A stretch of DNA of 51,359 nt from Sphingomonadales bacterium 39-57-19 (GCA_002282385.1 NCJG01000013.1:1-51359); one strand, 5' to 3'. Positions 7,515 through 19,592 are shown, counted from the stretch's first letter. Made by a program: numbers and translations. Notes: generated from the sequence alone by a model not told the origin.

Positions 7515-8444
7515 ATGGAGAATGCAGTGGCGACGATGGGCCTTACCACCGACGAGCAAAAAGCCGTTGAGCAATTCCGGAACGACGTAGTTACGCCGTC
7601 GATGGACAAATTGGTGATTCTGGATTTCTGGGCCGAATGGTGCGGCCCGTGCAAGCAGTTGACGCCAATATTGGAAAAGGTTGCCGCAGAATATGCAGAT
7701 CGCGGCGTCGTTTTGGCCAAGGTCAATGTAGACGAAAATAAGTTCATCGCGTCGCAGTTTCAGGTGCGCTCGATTCCAACCGTCTATGCCATTTTTCAGG
7801 GACAGCCTGTTGCGGACCTGTCACCAGCACGCACAGAGCCGCAGTTGAAGCAAATGCTGGACCAGCTGCTTGAGAAATTGCCGATATCGGCAGGCCCGGT
7901 TGCGGATGACCCCACAGCTGCCCTCTTGCCGCTGATTGAGGCCGCCGAAGATCTTTTGGCGCATGATAGCGCGGAGCAGGCTTATGGGCTGTTTGCAGAG
8001 GCGCTGACGATATCGCCCGAACATCCAGCCGCATTGTCGGGCATCATCCGAACTCTGGCCGCTATTAACCGGCTGGAAGAGGCACAGGCGGTTTATAACA
8101 GCCTGAGCGAAGAACTGCGCGCCGATCCTGCACTTGAAAAGGCGGGATCGATATTGAGCATCGCCGCCGCCGCCGTCCCGCCGGAAGAATTGGCCGGTTT
8201 GAAGGCAGCCGTTGATGCCGCACCCGAAGACCATCAAGCACGGCTTGATCTCGCGAACGCGTTAATGGCCGCCGGTGACCGCGATGGCGCAGCCGAAGCG
8301 TTGCTGCATATCATTGCCGCCGACCGCGAATGGAATGAAGGCGCGGCAAAGGCGCGGCTTTTGGAAATTTTTGCCGTCATCGGTCTTGAAGACCCATGGG
8401 TATCTGCAACACGCCGTAAATTGTCTGCGATCTTGTTCGGATGA
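7515..8444 (+). CDS. cnoX: Thioredoxin-TPR protein, CnoX/YbbN family
   Basis: A 309-residue cytosolic protein. Residues 1 to about 115 form a thioredoxin domain with WAEWCGPCKQ and the cis-proline stretch RSIPTVYAIF. The remainder is a helical tetratricopeptide-type region ending in a segment rich in AAxxxLL helices. CnoX (YbbN) proteins hold unfolded or oxidised proteins for the GroEL and DnaK machines. E. coli CnoX lacks a functional active-site pair, whereas here the full CGPC is present, so this one may also be redox active. The start at ATG 7515 has only a weak ribosome site; a second ATG at 7536 is possible. Its stop overlaps the start of the Lon-substrate-domain gene by 4 bases. Confidence 0.88.
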   Translation: MENAVATMGLTTDEQKAVEQFRNDVVTPSMDKLVILDFWAEWCGPCKQLTPILEKVAAEYADRGVVLAKVNVDENKFIASQFQVRSIPTVYAIFQGQPVADLSPARTEPQLKQMLDQLLEKLPISAGPVADDPTAALLPLIEAAEDLLAHDSAEQAYGLFAEALTISPEHPAALSGIIRTLAAINRLEEAQAVYNSLSEELRADPALEKAGSILSIAAAAVPPEELAGLKAAVDAAPEDHQARLDLANALMAAGDRDGAAEALLHIIAADREWNEGAAKARLLEIFAVIGLEDPWVSATRRKLSAILFG

Positions 8445-9058
8445 CCACGCGCCGTATCTCGATTTTCCCACTTACTGGGGCCATTATTTTTCCGGGCATG
8501 CAATTGCCCCTGCATATTTTTGAACCACGCTACCGTGACCTTGTCGGCGATTCGCTGGCGCGTGACCGCAAAATCGGCATGATCCAACCAAAGGGACAGG
8601 GCACGAACCCGCCGCTGTTCACCGTCGGTTGCCTTGCACGCATCCACGATGTGGAGGCGCTCGATGATGGCAGGTACAATATCATTCTGGAAGGCGTGCA
8701 GCGCTTTTCGATCGTGAATGAGCTGAATGTCACCACAAGCTTTCGGCAGGTCGAAGCCGAGCTTTGGGAAGAAGACGAAATCGGCGATGCCCTATCGCTG
8801 GCGGAACGTGCCTCACTCGAAATCGAATCGCGCCGCTTTGCCGAAGCGCAGGGTTATAGTGTCGACTGGAGCGCGGTGTCGCAACTGGATGATTATTCGC
8901 TGGTCAATGCCATCGCCCAAATCGCGCCATTTGATTATGCCGCAAAACAGGCATTGCTGGAGGCACGGGGCTTGTCAGACCGCGCAGATACGATCGTGCA
9001 ACTGATGCAGTTTTTTGGACGCCACGACGGATCGGACGACCGGGTAACGCTGCAATAA
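8441..9058 (+). CDS. Lon N-terminal (substrate-binding) domain protein
   Basis: A 205-residue stand-alone Lon N-terminal domain. It shows ISIFPLTGAIIFPG, then LPLHIFEPRYRDL and IGMIQPKG, followed by GVQRF, all matching the N-terminal domain of ATP-dependent Lon. No AAA+ or protease part is present and the helical C terminus (DDYSLVNAIAQ ... QALLEARG) resembles the N-domain connector. Stand-alone versions are common in proteobacteria, where the role is unproven. The ATGA overlap with the upstream chaperone-type thioredoxin suggests a protein quality-control pair. Its TAA directly abuts the stop of the converging marC gene with no spacer. Confidence 0.88.
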   Translation: MTTRRISIFPLTGAIIFPGMQLPLHIFEPRYRDLVGDSLARDRKIGMIQPKGQGTNPPLFTVGCLARIHDVEALDDGRYNIILEGVQRFSIVNELNVTTSFRQVEAELWEEDEIGDALSLAERASLEIESRRFAEAQGYSVDWSAVSQLDDYSLVNAIAQIAPFDYAAKQALLEARGLSDRADTIVQLMQFFGRHDGSDDRVTLQ

Positions 9059-9682
9059 TCAGCCAGCGAAGCTTGCGCGCAATCCATCAATAACAAACTG
9101 CGCCGCAAGCGCGCCGAGGAGAACGCCAAGGAGGCGCGTGATAACAGCCTCTGCATTTGCGCCCAGCACCCGCATGATCGGGCCAGCAGCCAGAAGCGCG
9201 AGCAAGGTGAGCACCAACACGGTGGCCAGCGCGCCAAGGACCACGCCTGCGCGATCCATGCCGCTATTTTGCGACATCAACAACATGACCGATGCAATCG
9301 AGCCCGGTCCAGCAATCATCGGCATGGCCATAGGAAAGACCGAGACGTCTTCGATTTCGGGGGTGTCGAGGATTTTCTGCGCGCGTTCTTCCCGGCGTTC
9401 GGTGCGCTTTTCAAAAACCATGTCGATGGCGATGAGGAACAGCATGATGCCGCCTGCAATTCGGAAGCTGTTCAATTCAATGTGCAGTGCCGACAGCAAC
9501 TGTTCGCCAAACAACGCAAACACCAGCAATATGCCCGACGCGACGATGACGGCGCGAAACGCCATATTGCGGCGCTGCGCGGCATTTGCGCCTTTGGTCA
9601 GGCTCGCATAAATTGGCGCGCATCCCGGAGGATCGATCACCACGAAAAATGTGATGAAGGCGGAGAGGAACAGCTCCATCAT
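9059..9682 (-). CDS. MarC family integral membrane protein
   Basis: A 207-residue membrane protein with about six hydrophobic helices. FFVVIDPPGCAPIYASL near the N terminus and the internal AMPMIAGPGSIASVM are the conserved repeats of the MarC/UPF0056 family. Despite the name, a role in multiple antibiotic resistance has not held up; the function of the family is unknown. The start (either of two adjacent ATGs) overlaps the upstream lipoprotein stop by 4 bases, making it the last gene of the yhhQ-argB-yggT-folD-lipoprotein-marC string. Confidence 0.9.
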   Translation of the reverse strand: MMELFLSAFITFFVVIDPPGCAPIYASLTKGANAAQRRNMAFRAVIVASGILLVFALFGEQLLSALHIELNSFRIAGGIMLFLIAIDMVFEKRTERREERAQKILDTPEIEDVSVFPMAMPMIAGPGSIASVMLLMSQNSGMDRAGVVLGALATVLVLTLLALLAAGPIMRVLGANAEAVITRLLGVLLGALAAQFVIDGLRASFAG

Positions 9683-10365
9683 AATGAAGCGGCCACCTGA
9701 TCGGTAATCACGGTCTCCGTCGCTTCACCGTTCCACAATTTGATTTCAATGGTCCGCGCGCCATTTGGGTGCACGACCCAACTATAGCTCAATGACTGAT
9801 CCCGCGCATAACCGATCTTCATTTTCGCGCCCTCGGGTGATGCCACCAGCATTGCGGGCGCACGGCCCTTGCAACTCGCGACCTTGGTCTCAATCATTTC
9901 CTTCGGCATGCGCGGCGCGGTCAGAGCGTCGCCATGGTCCAGCACCCATTTCCATTCGCCATCGCCGCGATTGTTTGTTTCGACAAATTCCCACACAGTG
10001 GTGAAATAGCCAACCGAGCCATCGGGCCGTTGCCATGCACCCGTCGTGACGCCAGTTTTACCGTCGCACGACATAAATGCCTTATGCGGTTGCCACTTCA
10101 CCGACGCTGCCGGATCAGCCTTGCCCTTTAACCATTCAGACGCGGCCACAGGTTGCGGCACAAACATCACCGCATCCTTCGCAGCCGTTTCACGAAAAGC
10201 CGTCCATTGGCCCTTGTGTTGGGCCAGCTGGTTAAACCCGATTTCCGCCGCGATAATCGCACTTGGGTTGGCAATCTTGGGTTGGAAGGTACGGAACTCA
10301 GGGCTCGGTCCAGACGCACAGCCCGTCACCACCGCAACAAGTGCTAGGGCTGAAAGGGCTTTCAT
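9679..10365 (-). CDS. Lipoprotein of unknown function, NTF2-like
   Basis: A 228-residue protein. The start chosen is the ATG ending at 10365, just before a lipoprotein signal (KALSALALVAVVTGC, Cys at residue 16); a longer frame would run into folD. The mature part contains FNQLAQHKGQWTAF followed by segments that look like an NTF2/SnoaL-type cone fold, with TTGAWQRPDGSVGYFTTVWE in the middle. I do not recognise a named family. It lies 4 bases after folD and overlaps marC by 4 bases. Periplasmic or outer-membrane anchoring is expected. No enzymatic role can be assigned. Confidence 0.75.
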   Translation of the reverse strand: MKALSALALVAVVTGCASGPSPEFRTFQPKIANPSAIIAAEIGFNQLAQHKGQWTAFRETAAKDAVMFVPQPVAASEWLKGKADPAASVKWQPHKAFMSCDGKTGVTTGAWQRPDGSVGYFTTVWEFVETNNRGDGEWKWVLDHGDALTAPRMPKEMIETKVASCKGRAPAMLVASPEGAKMKIGYARDQSLSYSWVVHPNGARTIEIKLWNGEATETVITDQVAASL

Positions 10366-10369
10366 GGCG

Positions 10370-11266
10370 TCATATACCTTCCGGCACTGTGATCCCTGCA
10401 CGACGATGCCCGGCGACCAGAGTGTTGCGCAACAAGCACGCAATAGTCATGGGGCCAACGCCGCCCGGCACGGGGGTGATGGCGCCAGCATGACGGAGGG
10501 CATCGTCAAAGGCAACGTCGCCGACCAGCCGGCCCTTGCTTTGCCCATCCGCGGGCGCAAGGCGGTTGATGCCGACATCGATAACCACTGCGCCCGGTTT
10601 CAACCAGTCGCCGGTCACCATTTCAGCGCGGCCAACCGCTGCGACAACAATATCCGCGCGCCGCACCACATCGGGCAAATTCTGCGTGCGGCTATGCGCG
10701 ATGGTGACGGTGCAATTTTCAGCGAGCAACAATTGCGCCATTGGTTTGCCAACAATGTTGGACCGTCCAATCACGACGGCATTTTTGCCCGACAAATCGC
10801 CCATATGGTCTTTTAAGAGCATGAGGCAGCCCAAAGGCGTGCAGGGTACAAAAGCATCCTCACCCACCGCAAGTCGCCCTGCATTGACCACATGGAACCC
10901 GTCGACATCCTTGGCGGGATCAATCGCGGCAATGACCGCCTTGTCGTCCATATGCGCTGGCAAAGGCAGCTGAACCAGGATACCATCAACAGCGGGATCG
11001 GCATTGAGTGTTTCGACCAATGCGATCAGTTCATCCTGCGAAACCGAAGCGGACAGCTTATGTTCAAAGCTGTTCATGCCCGCTTCGACAGTCGCCTTTT
11101 TCTTGGACCCTACATAGACTTGGCTTGCGGGGTCTTCGCCCACCAACACAACCGCGAGACCGGGGCTTCTGCCTGTTTTGGAAACAAAAGCAGGAACTAA
11201 CGCTGCGATCCGTTGGCGCAAATTAGCGGCAAAGGCTTTGCCATCAATGATCATAGCCGTGCTCAC
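10370..11266 (-). CDS. folD: Bifunctional methylenetetrahydrofolate dehydrogenase/cyclohydrolase
   Basis: A 298-residue FolD that interconverts 5,10-methylene-THF, methenyl-THF and 10-formyl-THF in one-carbon metabolism. The catalytic lysine lies in YVGSKKKA, the substrate loop is [10 protein letters not shown], the NADP site is [10 protein letters not shown], and the C-terminal signature is [11 protein letters not shown]. Its length is normal. The start is the GTG ending at 11266, which overlaps the yggT stop (GTGA). The gene is in an operon with argB and yggT upstream. Confidence 0.97.
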   Translation of the reverse strand: MSTAMIIDGKAFAANLRQRIAALVPAFVSKTGRSPGLAVVLVGEDPASQVYVGSKKKATVEAGMNSFEHKLSASVSQDELIALVETLNADPAVDGILVQLPLPAHMDDKAVIAAIDPAKDVDGFHVVNAGRLAVGEDAFVPCTPLGCLMLLKDHMGDLSGKNAVVIGRSNIVGKPMAQLLLAENCTVTIAHSRTQNLPDVVRRADIVVAAVGRAEMVTGDWLKPGAVVIDVGINRLAPADGQSKGRLVGDVAFDDALRHAGAITPVPGGVGPMTIACLLRNTLVAGHRRAGITVPEGI

Positions 11267-11565
11267 ATGCCCGCCATTGAGATATCACTGGCAAGGCCCA
11301 TCAAAAGCATCTGCAGAATGCGCAGCCCGATCAGCAACACCATTGGAGAAAAATCAATCATGCCGGTGTCGGGCAGGATTTTGCGGATCGGCCTCAAAAA
11401 CGGGTCGAGAATGACATTCAACGCTTGCCAGATGGACGAGACGATATTGTTCGAAAGGCTGACGACGTTAAACGCGATGAGCAGGCTCAAGATAAACTGA
11501 ACGATGACCACCGTCGACAGGATCGACATCAGATAGCCAATAATGGAAATGAGCGCGAGAAGCAT
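11263..11565 (-). CDS. YggT family membrane protein
   Basis: A 100-residue protein with two hydrophobic blocks, roughly residues 1-30 and 65-95, separated by a loop containing [13 protein letters not shown]. This is the YggT family pattern, where a P-I-R-K-I-L-P-like loop is conserved. The start is the ATG ending at 11565 because GGAG lies 7 bases upstream; a longer frame would overlap argB. YggT proteins are linked to osmotic tolerance and division-site functions in various bacteria, but no mechanism is firm. It overlaps folD by 4 bases. Confidence 0.88.
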   Translation of the reverse strand: MLLALISIIGYLMSILSTVVIVQFILSLLIAFNVVSLSNNIVSSIWQALNVILDPFLRPIRKILPDTGMIDFSPMVLLIGLRILQMLLMGLASDISMAGM

Positions 11566-11647
11566 GAAATTCTCCGGATAAGTCTGGCCTGAGCGATTAG
11601 CCGAGCCAAGGCGCTGTATCAACACCCCAAAACAGCAATAGCCTATA

Positions 11648-12538
11648 TCACTTATGAATAAGCGTGCCTGCACCCTTCACAGTGAACATTTCGATCAACA
11701 TCGCATGGCTCGTGCGCCCGTCGAGGATGACCGCTGCGTCCACGCCCGATTCCACTGCATCAACGCAAGTCTGGATTTTGGGAATCATGCCGCCACTAAT
11801 CGTACCATCGCTTTGCAGCTTGGCAATCGCCGCAGGGTCCAGATCGGTCAGCAGCTGGCCCGATTTGTCGAGCACGCCTGCAACATCGGTCAAAAGGAAC
11901 AGCCGCGATGCGCCAAGCGCACTCGCCACTGCGCCCGCCATGGTGTCGGCGTTAATGTTGTACGTATGCCCGTCTGCGCCAACGCCAATGGGCGCGATAA
12001 CCGGAATCATGCCCGCGGCGCTGATCGTATCGATGACGCTGCGGTCGACCGTTGTTGGTTCGCCGACAAAGCCCAAATCGATATTGCGTTCGATATGGCT
12101 GTCTGGATCTTTCTGCGTCCGCTGAACCTTCGTTGCCGTAACAAAGCCGCCGTCTTTGCCCGAAATGCCAAGCGCCTTGCCACCAGCAGCGTTGATCCAG
12201 CCGACGAGTTCTTTGTTGATCGCGCCCGAAAGCACCATTTCAGCGATCTTGGCCGTTTCAGCATCGGTGACGCGCAAACCATCGACAAATTGGCTTTCCA
12301 CGCCCAATTTTTTGAGCATGGCGCCGATTTGCGGGCCGCCGCCATGGACGACGACGGGGTTGATACCGACAGCTTTCAAAAGCACAACATCGTCCGCAAA
12401 ATCGCGCGCCAGACCAGCATCGCCCATCGCATGGCCGCCATATTTTACGACAAATGTCTTGCCCGCATAACGCTGCAAATAAGGTAGAGCCTCGGTAAGC
12501 GTTTCGGCTTTGGCTAGGTTGGCGGGATTAATCGTCAT
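11648..12538 (-). CDS. argB: Acetylglutamate kinase
   Basis: A 296-residue enzyme of arginine biosynthesis that phosphorylates N-acetylglutamate with ATP. The phosphate-binding parts are [11 protein letters not shown] near residue 35 and [11 protein letters not shown] near residue 65. The substrate and nucleotide regions show [12 protein letters not shown] and SGGMIPKI. Its length is that of the full family. The ATG overlaps the yhhQ stop by 4 bases, and yggT starts about 80 bases downstream, so the genes are probably one transcript. Confidence 0.97.
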   Translation of the reverse strand: MTINPANLAKAETLTEALPYLQRYAGKTFVVKYGGHAMGDAGLARDFADDVVLLKAVGINPVVVHGGGPQIGAMLKKLGVESQFVDGLRVTDAETAKIAEMVLSGAINKELVGWINAAGGKALGISGKDGGFVTATKVQRTQKDPDSHIERNIDLGFVGEPTTVDRSVIDTISAAGMIPVIAPIGVGADGHTYNINADTMAGAVASALGASRLFLLTDVAGVLDKSGQLLTDLDPAAIAKLQSDGTISGGMIPKIQTCVDAVESGVDAAVILDGRTSHAMLIEMFTVKGAGTLIHK

Positions 12539-13197
12539 GCTGCACCTTCTGCGTCAAGTTTGCGACCGATGCGGACGACGAGGGCAATGACCAGCGGCAC
12601 CATGACCGCCGACAGTACAATCTTGGCAACCATCTGCCCGACCATCAGATCAGCAATAGGGCGCACGCCATAGAAGGACACGGTGATGAAGATCAGCGTG
12701 TCGACAATCTGCGACAAGGCAGCGGCGACAAAGCCGCGAACCGCAAGAAACTTGCCCGACGTGCCTTTCAGCCGCGCAAATAACCAGACATTCAAGGAAA
12801 CCGATACGCCATAAGCGAGGATGCCGGCTGCCATCATCCGCCCGCTTTGGCCGACGATGACCGGAAAGGCTTCTTTGGCTGGTTCATACATGCCGGGATC
12901 AGTCGGGAGTTGCAGGACAAAATAGGACAGCCCAATCGCAATGAATAAGGGCACAAAACCATAACGCACCAGACGGTCAGCGATGGCGCGCCCATGCATT
13001 TCGGCAATGGCGCTGGAGACCGCGATCAGCGTCAGAAACGGAAAAATCCCCGCTTCAACAGCCAGCGGCCCAATCGCAACCTGCTTGGCACCTAAAAATC
13101 CGCCCAAGGGGACCATGCCCCCATAGAAGATGGCAAAAACAAACAAGGAGCGCGGAATGGCGCTTAATGATACGCCGGATGTGGTCTGGTCAGTCAT
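12535..13197 (-). CDS. Queuosine precursor transporter (YhhQ/VUT family)
   Basis: A 220-residue membrane protein with about six helices. The conserved features of the VUT family are [10 protein letters not shown] after the second helix, and [15 protein letters not shown], which matches the Q-x-x-D-T-x-x-F core of YhhQ. These transporters import preQ0 or preQ1 for queuosine tRNA modification. It is the first gene of the leftward argB-folD operon, and its start is 86 bases from the divergent nucleoside transporter. Substrate assignment follows the family. Confidence 0.88.
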   Translation of the reverse strand: MTDQTTSGVSLSAIPRSLFVFAIFYGGMVPLGGFLGAKQVAIGPLAVEAGIFPFLTLIAVSSAIAEMHGRAIADRLVRYGFVPLFIAIGLSYFVLQLPTDPGMYEPAKEAFPVIVGQSGRMMAAGILAYGVSVSLNVWLFARLKGTSGKFLAVRGFVAAALSQIVDTLIFITVSFYGVRPIADLMVGQMVAKIVLSAVMVPLVIALVVRIGRKLDAEGAA

Positions 13198-13283
13198 GCG
13201 AATCTGACTAGCGTCTAATTTTATTGGCGCAAGGCCAACGATGGCGCTAGGTATCGCAGCAATAAATCGGGGTTGGGGACTTT

Positions 13284-14549
13284 ATGCATATTTTATTGAG
13301 CCTTGCAGGGATGATCGTCATTCTCGCGATCGCCATTTTCCTCTCGTCAAACCGGCGCGCCATCAAGTTCCGCGTGGTTGGTGCAGCCTTTGCCTTGCAG
13401 GCCAGCGTCGCTGCCCTCGTCCTCTACACCTCATGGGGTAAAGTCGCGCTCAATGCCGCATCTACCGGCGTTTCGAACCTGCTCGGCTATTCAGCAAAGG
13501 GCACGCAGTTCATTTTTGGCCCGCTCGCCTCTCCTGAAATCGGTGGCAACAGCTTTGCGATTGCTGCGCTTCCCGTCATCATCTTCTTCGCGTCGCTGAT
13601 CTCGATCCTCTATTATCTGGGCATCATGCAATATGTCATCCGCTGGATCGGTGGCGGTTTGCAAAAGATTACCGGCATCTCAAAAGTGGAAAGCCTTTGC
13701 GCTGCCGCAAATATTTTCGTGGGCCAGTCGGAATCACCATTGGTCATCCGCCCCTATCTTGCCAATTTGAAACCGGAACAGCTTTTCTGCGTCATGACCG
13801 TTGGCATGGCGGGCGTTGCGGGAACCATATTGGCCGCTTACGCATCCATGGGCATCCGCATTGATTATCTGCTGGCAGCAGCATTCATGTCCGCGCCGGG
13901 CGGCATTTTGATGGCCAAGCTGATGATGCCCGACGTCCCTGCGGCGGTGCGTGCCGAGGGCGATCCTGCGCTGGCCAACCCGCACCCGGATGATGAACCA
14001 GTCATGGTCCATGATGATGGCGAAGAAAAACCCGCCAACATCATCATGGCCGCGGCGCAGGGTGCACAAACCGGCGTTAAGCTGGCGGTAGCGGTCGGTG
14101 CGATGGTCCTGGCTTTCGTTGCCTTGGTCGCGCTGGCCAACGGCATATTGGGCGGCATCGGCGGCTGGTTTGGTCAGCCGGACCTGAGTTTCCAGCAAAT
14201 TGTCGGCTATGCCTTTGCACCCATAATGTTCCTTTTGGGCGTGCCATGGCATGAAGCGATTCAGGCGGGCGGCTTGTTCGGCACCAAAATCGTGCTGAAC
14301 GAATTCGTCGCCTTTATTGATTTGGGCGCACTGAAAGAACTTTCCGCACCAACGGTCGGCATCGTCACATTCGCCTTGTGCGGATTTGCCAATTTCAGCT
14401 CGATTGCCATTCAAATGGCCGTGACGGGAAGCCTTGCGCCAAACCAGCGGCCCATGATTGCCAAGCTGGGCTTGAAAGCACTCGCCGCCGGATCGCTATC
14501 GAACCTGATGAGCGCGGCGCTAGCTGGTTTATTCCTGTCTTTGGGGTAA
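13284..14549 (+). CDS. Concentrative nucleoside transporter (CNT/NupC family)
   Basis: A 421-residue inner membrane transporter with about ten hydrophobic segments. The CNT signature NIFVGQSESPLVIRPYL is present near residue 152, and GFANFSSIAIQ near residue 372 supplies the second conserved substrate and cation region. It should take up nucleosides with Na+ or H+. A negatively charged loop (NPHPDDEPVMVHDDGEE, about residues 232-248) interrupts the core and faces one side of the membrane. The start follows a GGGG-rich ribosome site. Its stop lies next to the end of mutS, which converges on it. Confidence 0.93.
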   Translation: MHILLSLAGMIVILAIAIFLSSNRRAIKFRVVGAAFALQASVAALVLYTSWGKVALNAASTGVSNLLGYSAKGTQFIFGPLASPEIGGNSFAIAALPVIIFFASLISILYYLGIMQYVIRWIGGGLQKITGISKVESLCAAANIFVGQSESPLVIRPYLANLKPEQLFCVMTVGMAGVAGTILAAYASMGIRIDYLLAAAFMSAPGGILMAKLMMPDVPAAVRAEGDPALANPHPDDEPVMVHDDGEEKPANIIMAAAQGAQTGVKLAVAVGAMVLAFVALVALANGILGGIGGWFGQPDLSFQQIVGYAFAPIMFLLGVPWHEAIQAGGLFGTKIVLNEFVAFIDLGALKELSAPTVGIVTFALCGFANFSSIAIQMAVTGSLAPNQRPMIAKLGLKALAAGSLSNLMSAALAGLFLSLG

Positions 14550-14550
14550 A

Positions 14551-17169
14551 TTAATTTTCGCCAGCCGCCCGCTTTAATTCATAAAGCAGATCAAGCGCCG
14601 CCCGCGGGCTAAGTGCGTCGATATCAAGGCCTGTTAGCTTTTCACGCAAGGCATCAACCTTTGCTTCGGCGGCGTCGAGCGCGGCGCTGAACAATGGTAG
14701 GTCACCCAATCCCGCGGCCAGACCGCCTGTTTCGGCGCGCCCTTTTTCGAGCTTCTCCAGCACAGTCTTTGCCCGCGACACGACTTGCGGCGGAAGACCG
14801 GCAAGCTTTGCCACCGCGATCCCGTAACTGCGGTCGGCGGGGCCATCGCCAAGCTCGTGGAGCAAGACGAGGTCGCCCTTATACTCCTTGGCGCGGACAT
14901 GGTGCAGCGACAGCGCGTCAAGGCTGTCCGACAACCGGGTCAGTTCGTGATAATGCGTTGCGAAGAGGCAGCGGCAGCGATTGGTTTCGTGAATGCCCTC
15001 GACAACCGCCCATGCAATGGCAAGGCCGTCATAGGTCGATGTACCGCGCCCAACCTCGTCCAAAATCACAAAGCTGCGTTCGGTTGCCTGCGCAAGAATG
15101 GCCGCCGTTTCGACCATTTCGACCATGAAGGTCGACCGCCCGCGTGCCAGATTATCCGATGCGCCCACGCGGCTGAAAAGGCGGTCAACAAGGCCAAGCT
15201 TTGCCGATGTCGCAGGGACATAGCTTCCCGCCTGTGCCAGCAAAACGATCAACGCATTCTGCCGCAGGAAGGTGGATTTGCCGCCCATATTTGGGCCGCT
15301 GACCAACCACAGCCGCTTATCGGGCGAAAGCTTGCAATCATTGGCAATGAACCGGTCGCCCGATTTCGCCAGCGCGCTTTCGACCACCGGATGTCGGCCG
15401 CCTTCGATTTCAAGGCGTGGGTGGCTGACAAAGGAGGGGCGGCACCAATTGCCCTCTGCAGCCCGTTCCGCCAGCGCCGCCGACACATCGATCCGCGCCA
15501 AGGCGTCGGCGCTGGAGGCGATTGCATCACGCCGCGTGAGCACAATCGCGGTCAGTTCCTCTAAATGCGCGGCTTCAGCAGCCAAGGCATGTCCACTGGC
15601 CTGTGTGATGCGCATGGCCTCTTCATGAAGCTCAGGCGAATTGAAACGGACGGCGCCGGCCATCGTTTGCCGGTGCGCAAAGCCTGACCCGACAGCCATG
15701 AGCGCATCGCCATGCTTGGCAGGCACTTCGACAAAATATCCCAGAACGGCATTGTGCCGGATCTTGAGCGCAGCCACGCCGGTCGAATCGCGATAGCGCG
15801 CCTCCAGTTGGGCAATCGCCTGCCGCCCGTCGCGGCCAGCCGAACGTAGCACGTCCAACGCCGCATCATAGCCTTCGGCGATATAGCCGCCCTGCGCGGT
15901 GTCGGTGGGCGGGGAGGTAACAAGCGCACGGCTGAGGATGTCGACCATATGGCCGTGGCCATCCAACATCGGCAGCAATTGATCGAGCAATTGGGGGCGG
16001 TCGGCCATGGCGCCCAATCGCTCACGCAGATGGCGCGCCGCATCCAGCCCATCGCGGATTTGCCCCAAGTCGCGCGGGCTGCCGCGTCCGGCAACAACAC
16101 GGCCCAATGCGCGGGCAATATCCGGCAATTGCCGCAAAGCGGACCGGACGGCATCGCGGGTCAACGGCGCGTCATGGAACCACTGCACCAGCGACAGTCG
16201 CGCTTCGATGATATTTTGGTCCATCAGCGGCGCAGAGAGGTCCGACGCAAGCTGGCGCGCGCCGGCACCCGTTATCGTGCGGTCAACCTCGGCCAGTAAT
16301 GACCCGGCACGCACGCCTTTGTTCGCTGCGCTGATTTCAAGGCTATCGCGCGTTGCTTGGTCAATCAGCAAATGGGCATGTACTTCACGCCGGACCGGCA
16401 GTTTGAGGAAGGGCATGTTGCCCTGCCCGACATGCGCCAGATAGGCGATGAGCCCGCCGGCCGCAGCCTGTTCAGCGCGCGTGACCGCACCGATGGTATC
16501 CAAGGTCGAAAGGGCGAAATGCTGTTTCAGCAAATCGCCGCCAACAATGCTGTCAAAGTCAGCGCGCGGACGAATGATTGCGCCTAGAAACTGCTGGGCC
16601 AAACCATCCGGAACGACAAGTTCGCTTGCGGACAGCCGTGCAAGCTCGGCTTCAAGTGCGCTCGCCGCAACGGTGACGAGTTCGAAATAGCCGGTCGAAA
16701 TATCTGCCGCCGCCAGACCATATTCGTCACCCACCGGCGCGACGGCGACGAGCATGTTCGAAGTCCAGCTGTCCAGCAAGCTGTCCTCCGTCAACGTTCC
16801 TGCCGTCACGAACCGGACGATATCGCGCGATACCAAAGTCTTTGAACCGCCGCGGGCCTTGGCATCCTCGGGGTTTTCGGTTTGCTCCGCAATCGCAACG
16901 CGATGCCCTGCCTTGATGAGCCGCGCCAGATAGCCTTCGGCTGCATGCACCGGCACGCCGCACATCGGAATGGGCCTGCCATCATGTTCGCCGCGCGATG
17001 TCAGCGCGATATCCAACGTTGCAGCGGCAGCGCGCGCATCATCAAAGAATAGCTCAAAAAAGTCGCCCATGCGGTAGAACAACAGGCAATCCTCGGCCTT
17101 CGCCTTCAGCCCGAGATACTGCACCATCATTGGCGTCGGTCCCGATGTCGCTTTCATTGTCCCCGTCAT
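14551..17169 (-). CDS. mutS: DNA mismatch repair protein MutS
   Basis: An 872-residue mismatch sensor. The mismatch-reading motif is MGDFFELFFDDA (F-F-E where many family members have F-Y-E; the key Phe and Glu are kept). The ATPase has the Walker A GPNMGGKST, then ILDEVGRGTSTYDG, and ATHYHEL. I choose the ATG ending at 17169, or the one ending at 17157, as start; upstream codons to 17268 lack conserved sequence and would cover the TATAAT at 17245-17250. Length is normal. It is transcribed alone, divergent from malic enzyme. No MutL is in the window. Confidence 0.97.
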   Translation of the reverse strand: MTGTMKATSGPTPMMVQYLGLKAKAEDCLLFYRMGDFFELFFDDARAAAATLDIALTSRGEHDGRPIPMCGVPVHAAEGYLARLIKAGHRVAIAEQTENPEDAKARGGSKTLVSRDIVRFVTAGTLTEDSLLDSWTSNMLVAVAPVGDEYGLAAADISTGYFELVTVAASALEAELARLSASELVVPDGLAQQFLGAIIRPRADFDSIVGGDLLKQHFALSTLDTIGAVTRAEQAAAGGLIAYLAHVGQGNMPFLKLPVRREVHAHLLIDQATRDSLEISAANKGVRAGSLLAEVDRTITGAGARQLASDLSAPLMDQNIIEARLSLVQWFHDAPLTRDAVRSALRQLPDIARALGRVVAGRGSPRDLGQIRDGLDAARHLRERLGAMADRPQLLDQLLPMLDGHGHMVDILSRALVTSPPTDTAQGGYIAEGYDAALDVLRSAGRDGRQAIAQLEARYRDSTGVAALKIRHNAVLGYFVEVPAKHGDALMAVGSGFAHRQTMAGAVRFNSPELHEEAMRITQASGHALAAEAAHLEELTAIVLTRRDAIASSADALARIDVSAALAERAAEGNWCRPSFVSHPRLEIEGGRHPVVESALAKSGDRFIANDCKLSPDKRLWLVSGPNMGGKSTFLRQNALIVLLAQAGSYVPATSAKLGLVDRLFSRVGASDNLARGRSTFMVEMVETAAILAQATERSFVILDEVGRGTSTYDGLAIAWAVVEGIHETNRCRCLFATHYHELTRLSDSLDALSLHHVRAKEYKGDLVLLHELGDGPADRSYGIAVAKLAGLPPQVVSRAKTVLEKLEKGRAETGGLAAGLGDLPLFSAALDAAEAKVDALREKLTGLDIDALSPRAALDLLYELKRAAGEN

Positions 17170-17210
17170 GGGCAACGCGATAGCGGAGCCGTTCCTGCGG
17201 GGCAATGCTT

Positions 17211-17237
17211 GCCCTAGCGGCACCACCGCGTTAGGGC
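17211..17237. promoter_or_regulatory. Hairpin in mutS-maeB divergent region
   Basis: GCCCTA-GCGG on one side and CCGC-GT-TAGGGC on the other form a stem of about ten pairs with a 2-base bulge, lying in the mutS 5' leader. The leftward -10-like TATAAT (complement of 17245-17250) is just upstream, so the hairpin would be at the very start of the mutS transcript. No U-run follows. Role unknown. Confidence 0.4.
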
Positions 17238-17270
17238 AGTTTAAATTATAAAATAGGGTCAAAGCCAAAA
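17238..17270 (-). promoter_or_regulatory. Probable mutS promoter -10 element
   Basis: The minus strand has a consensus TATAAT (complement of 17245-17250) in an AT-rich patch between mutS and malic enzyme. A good -35 at 17 bases is not seen. The same patch may also supply the -10 (TATAAA) for the rightward malic enzyme gene. Confidence 0.4.
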
Positions 17271-19532
<2,262 letters not shown>

Positions 19533-19543
19533 GCAGCAGGAAA

Positions 19544-19568
19544 GCGGGGGCGATTGTCCCCGCCTTTT
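19544..19568 (+). terminator. Intrinsic terminator after malic enzyme
   Basis: A perfect GCGGGG...CCCCGC stem (19544-19549 with 19558-19563) with an 8-base loop is followed by CTTTT. It lies between the convergent ends of maeB and bamE. Confidence 0.8.
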
Positions 19569-19592
19569 CGATATCGTGATGTTACGTCAGAA

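Noticed and set aside
11654..12487. 277-codon plus-strand frame opposite argB
   Set aside because: A shadow of argB with no recognisable domain.
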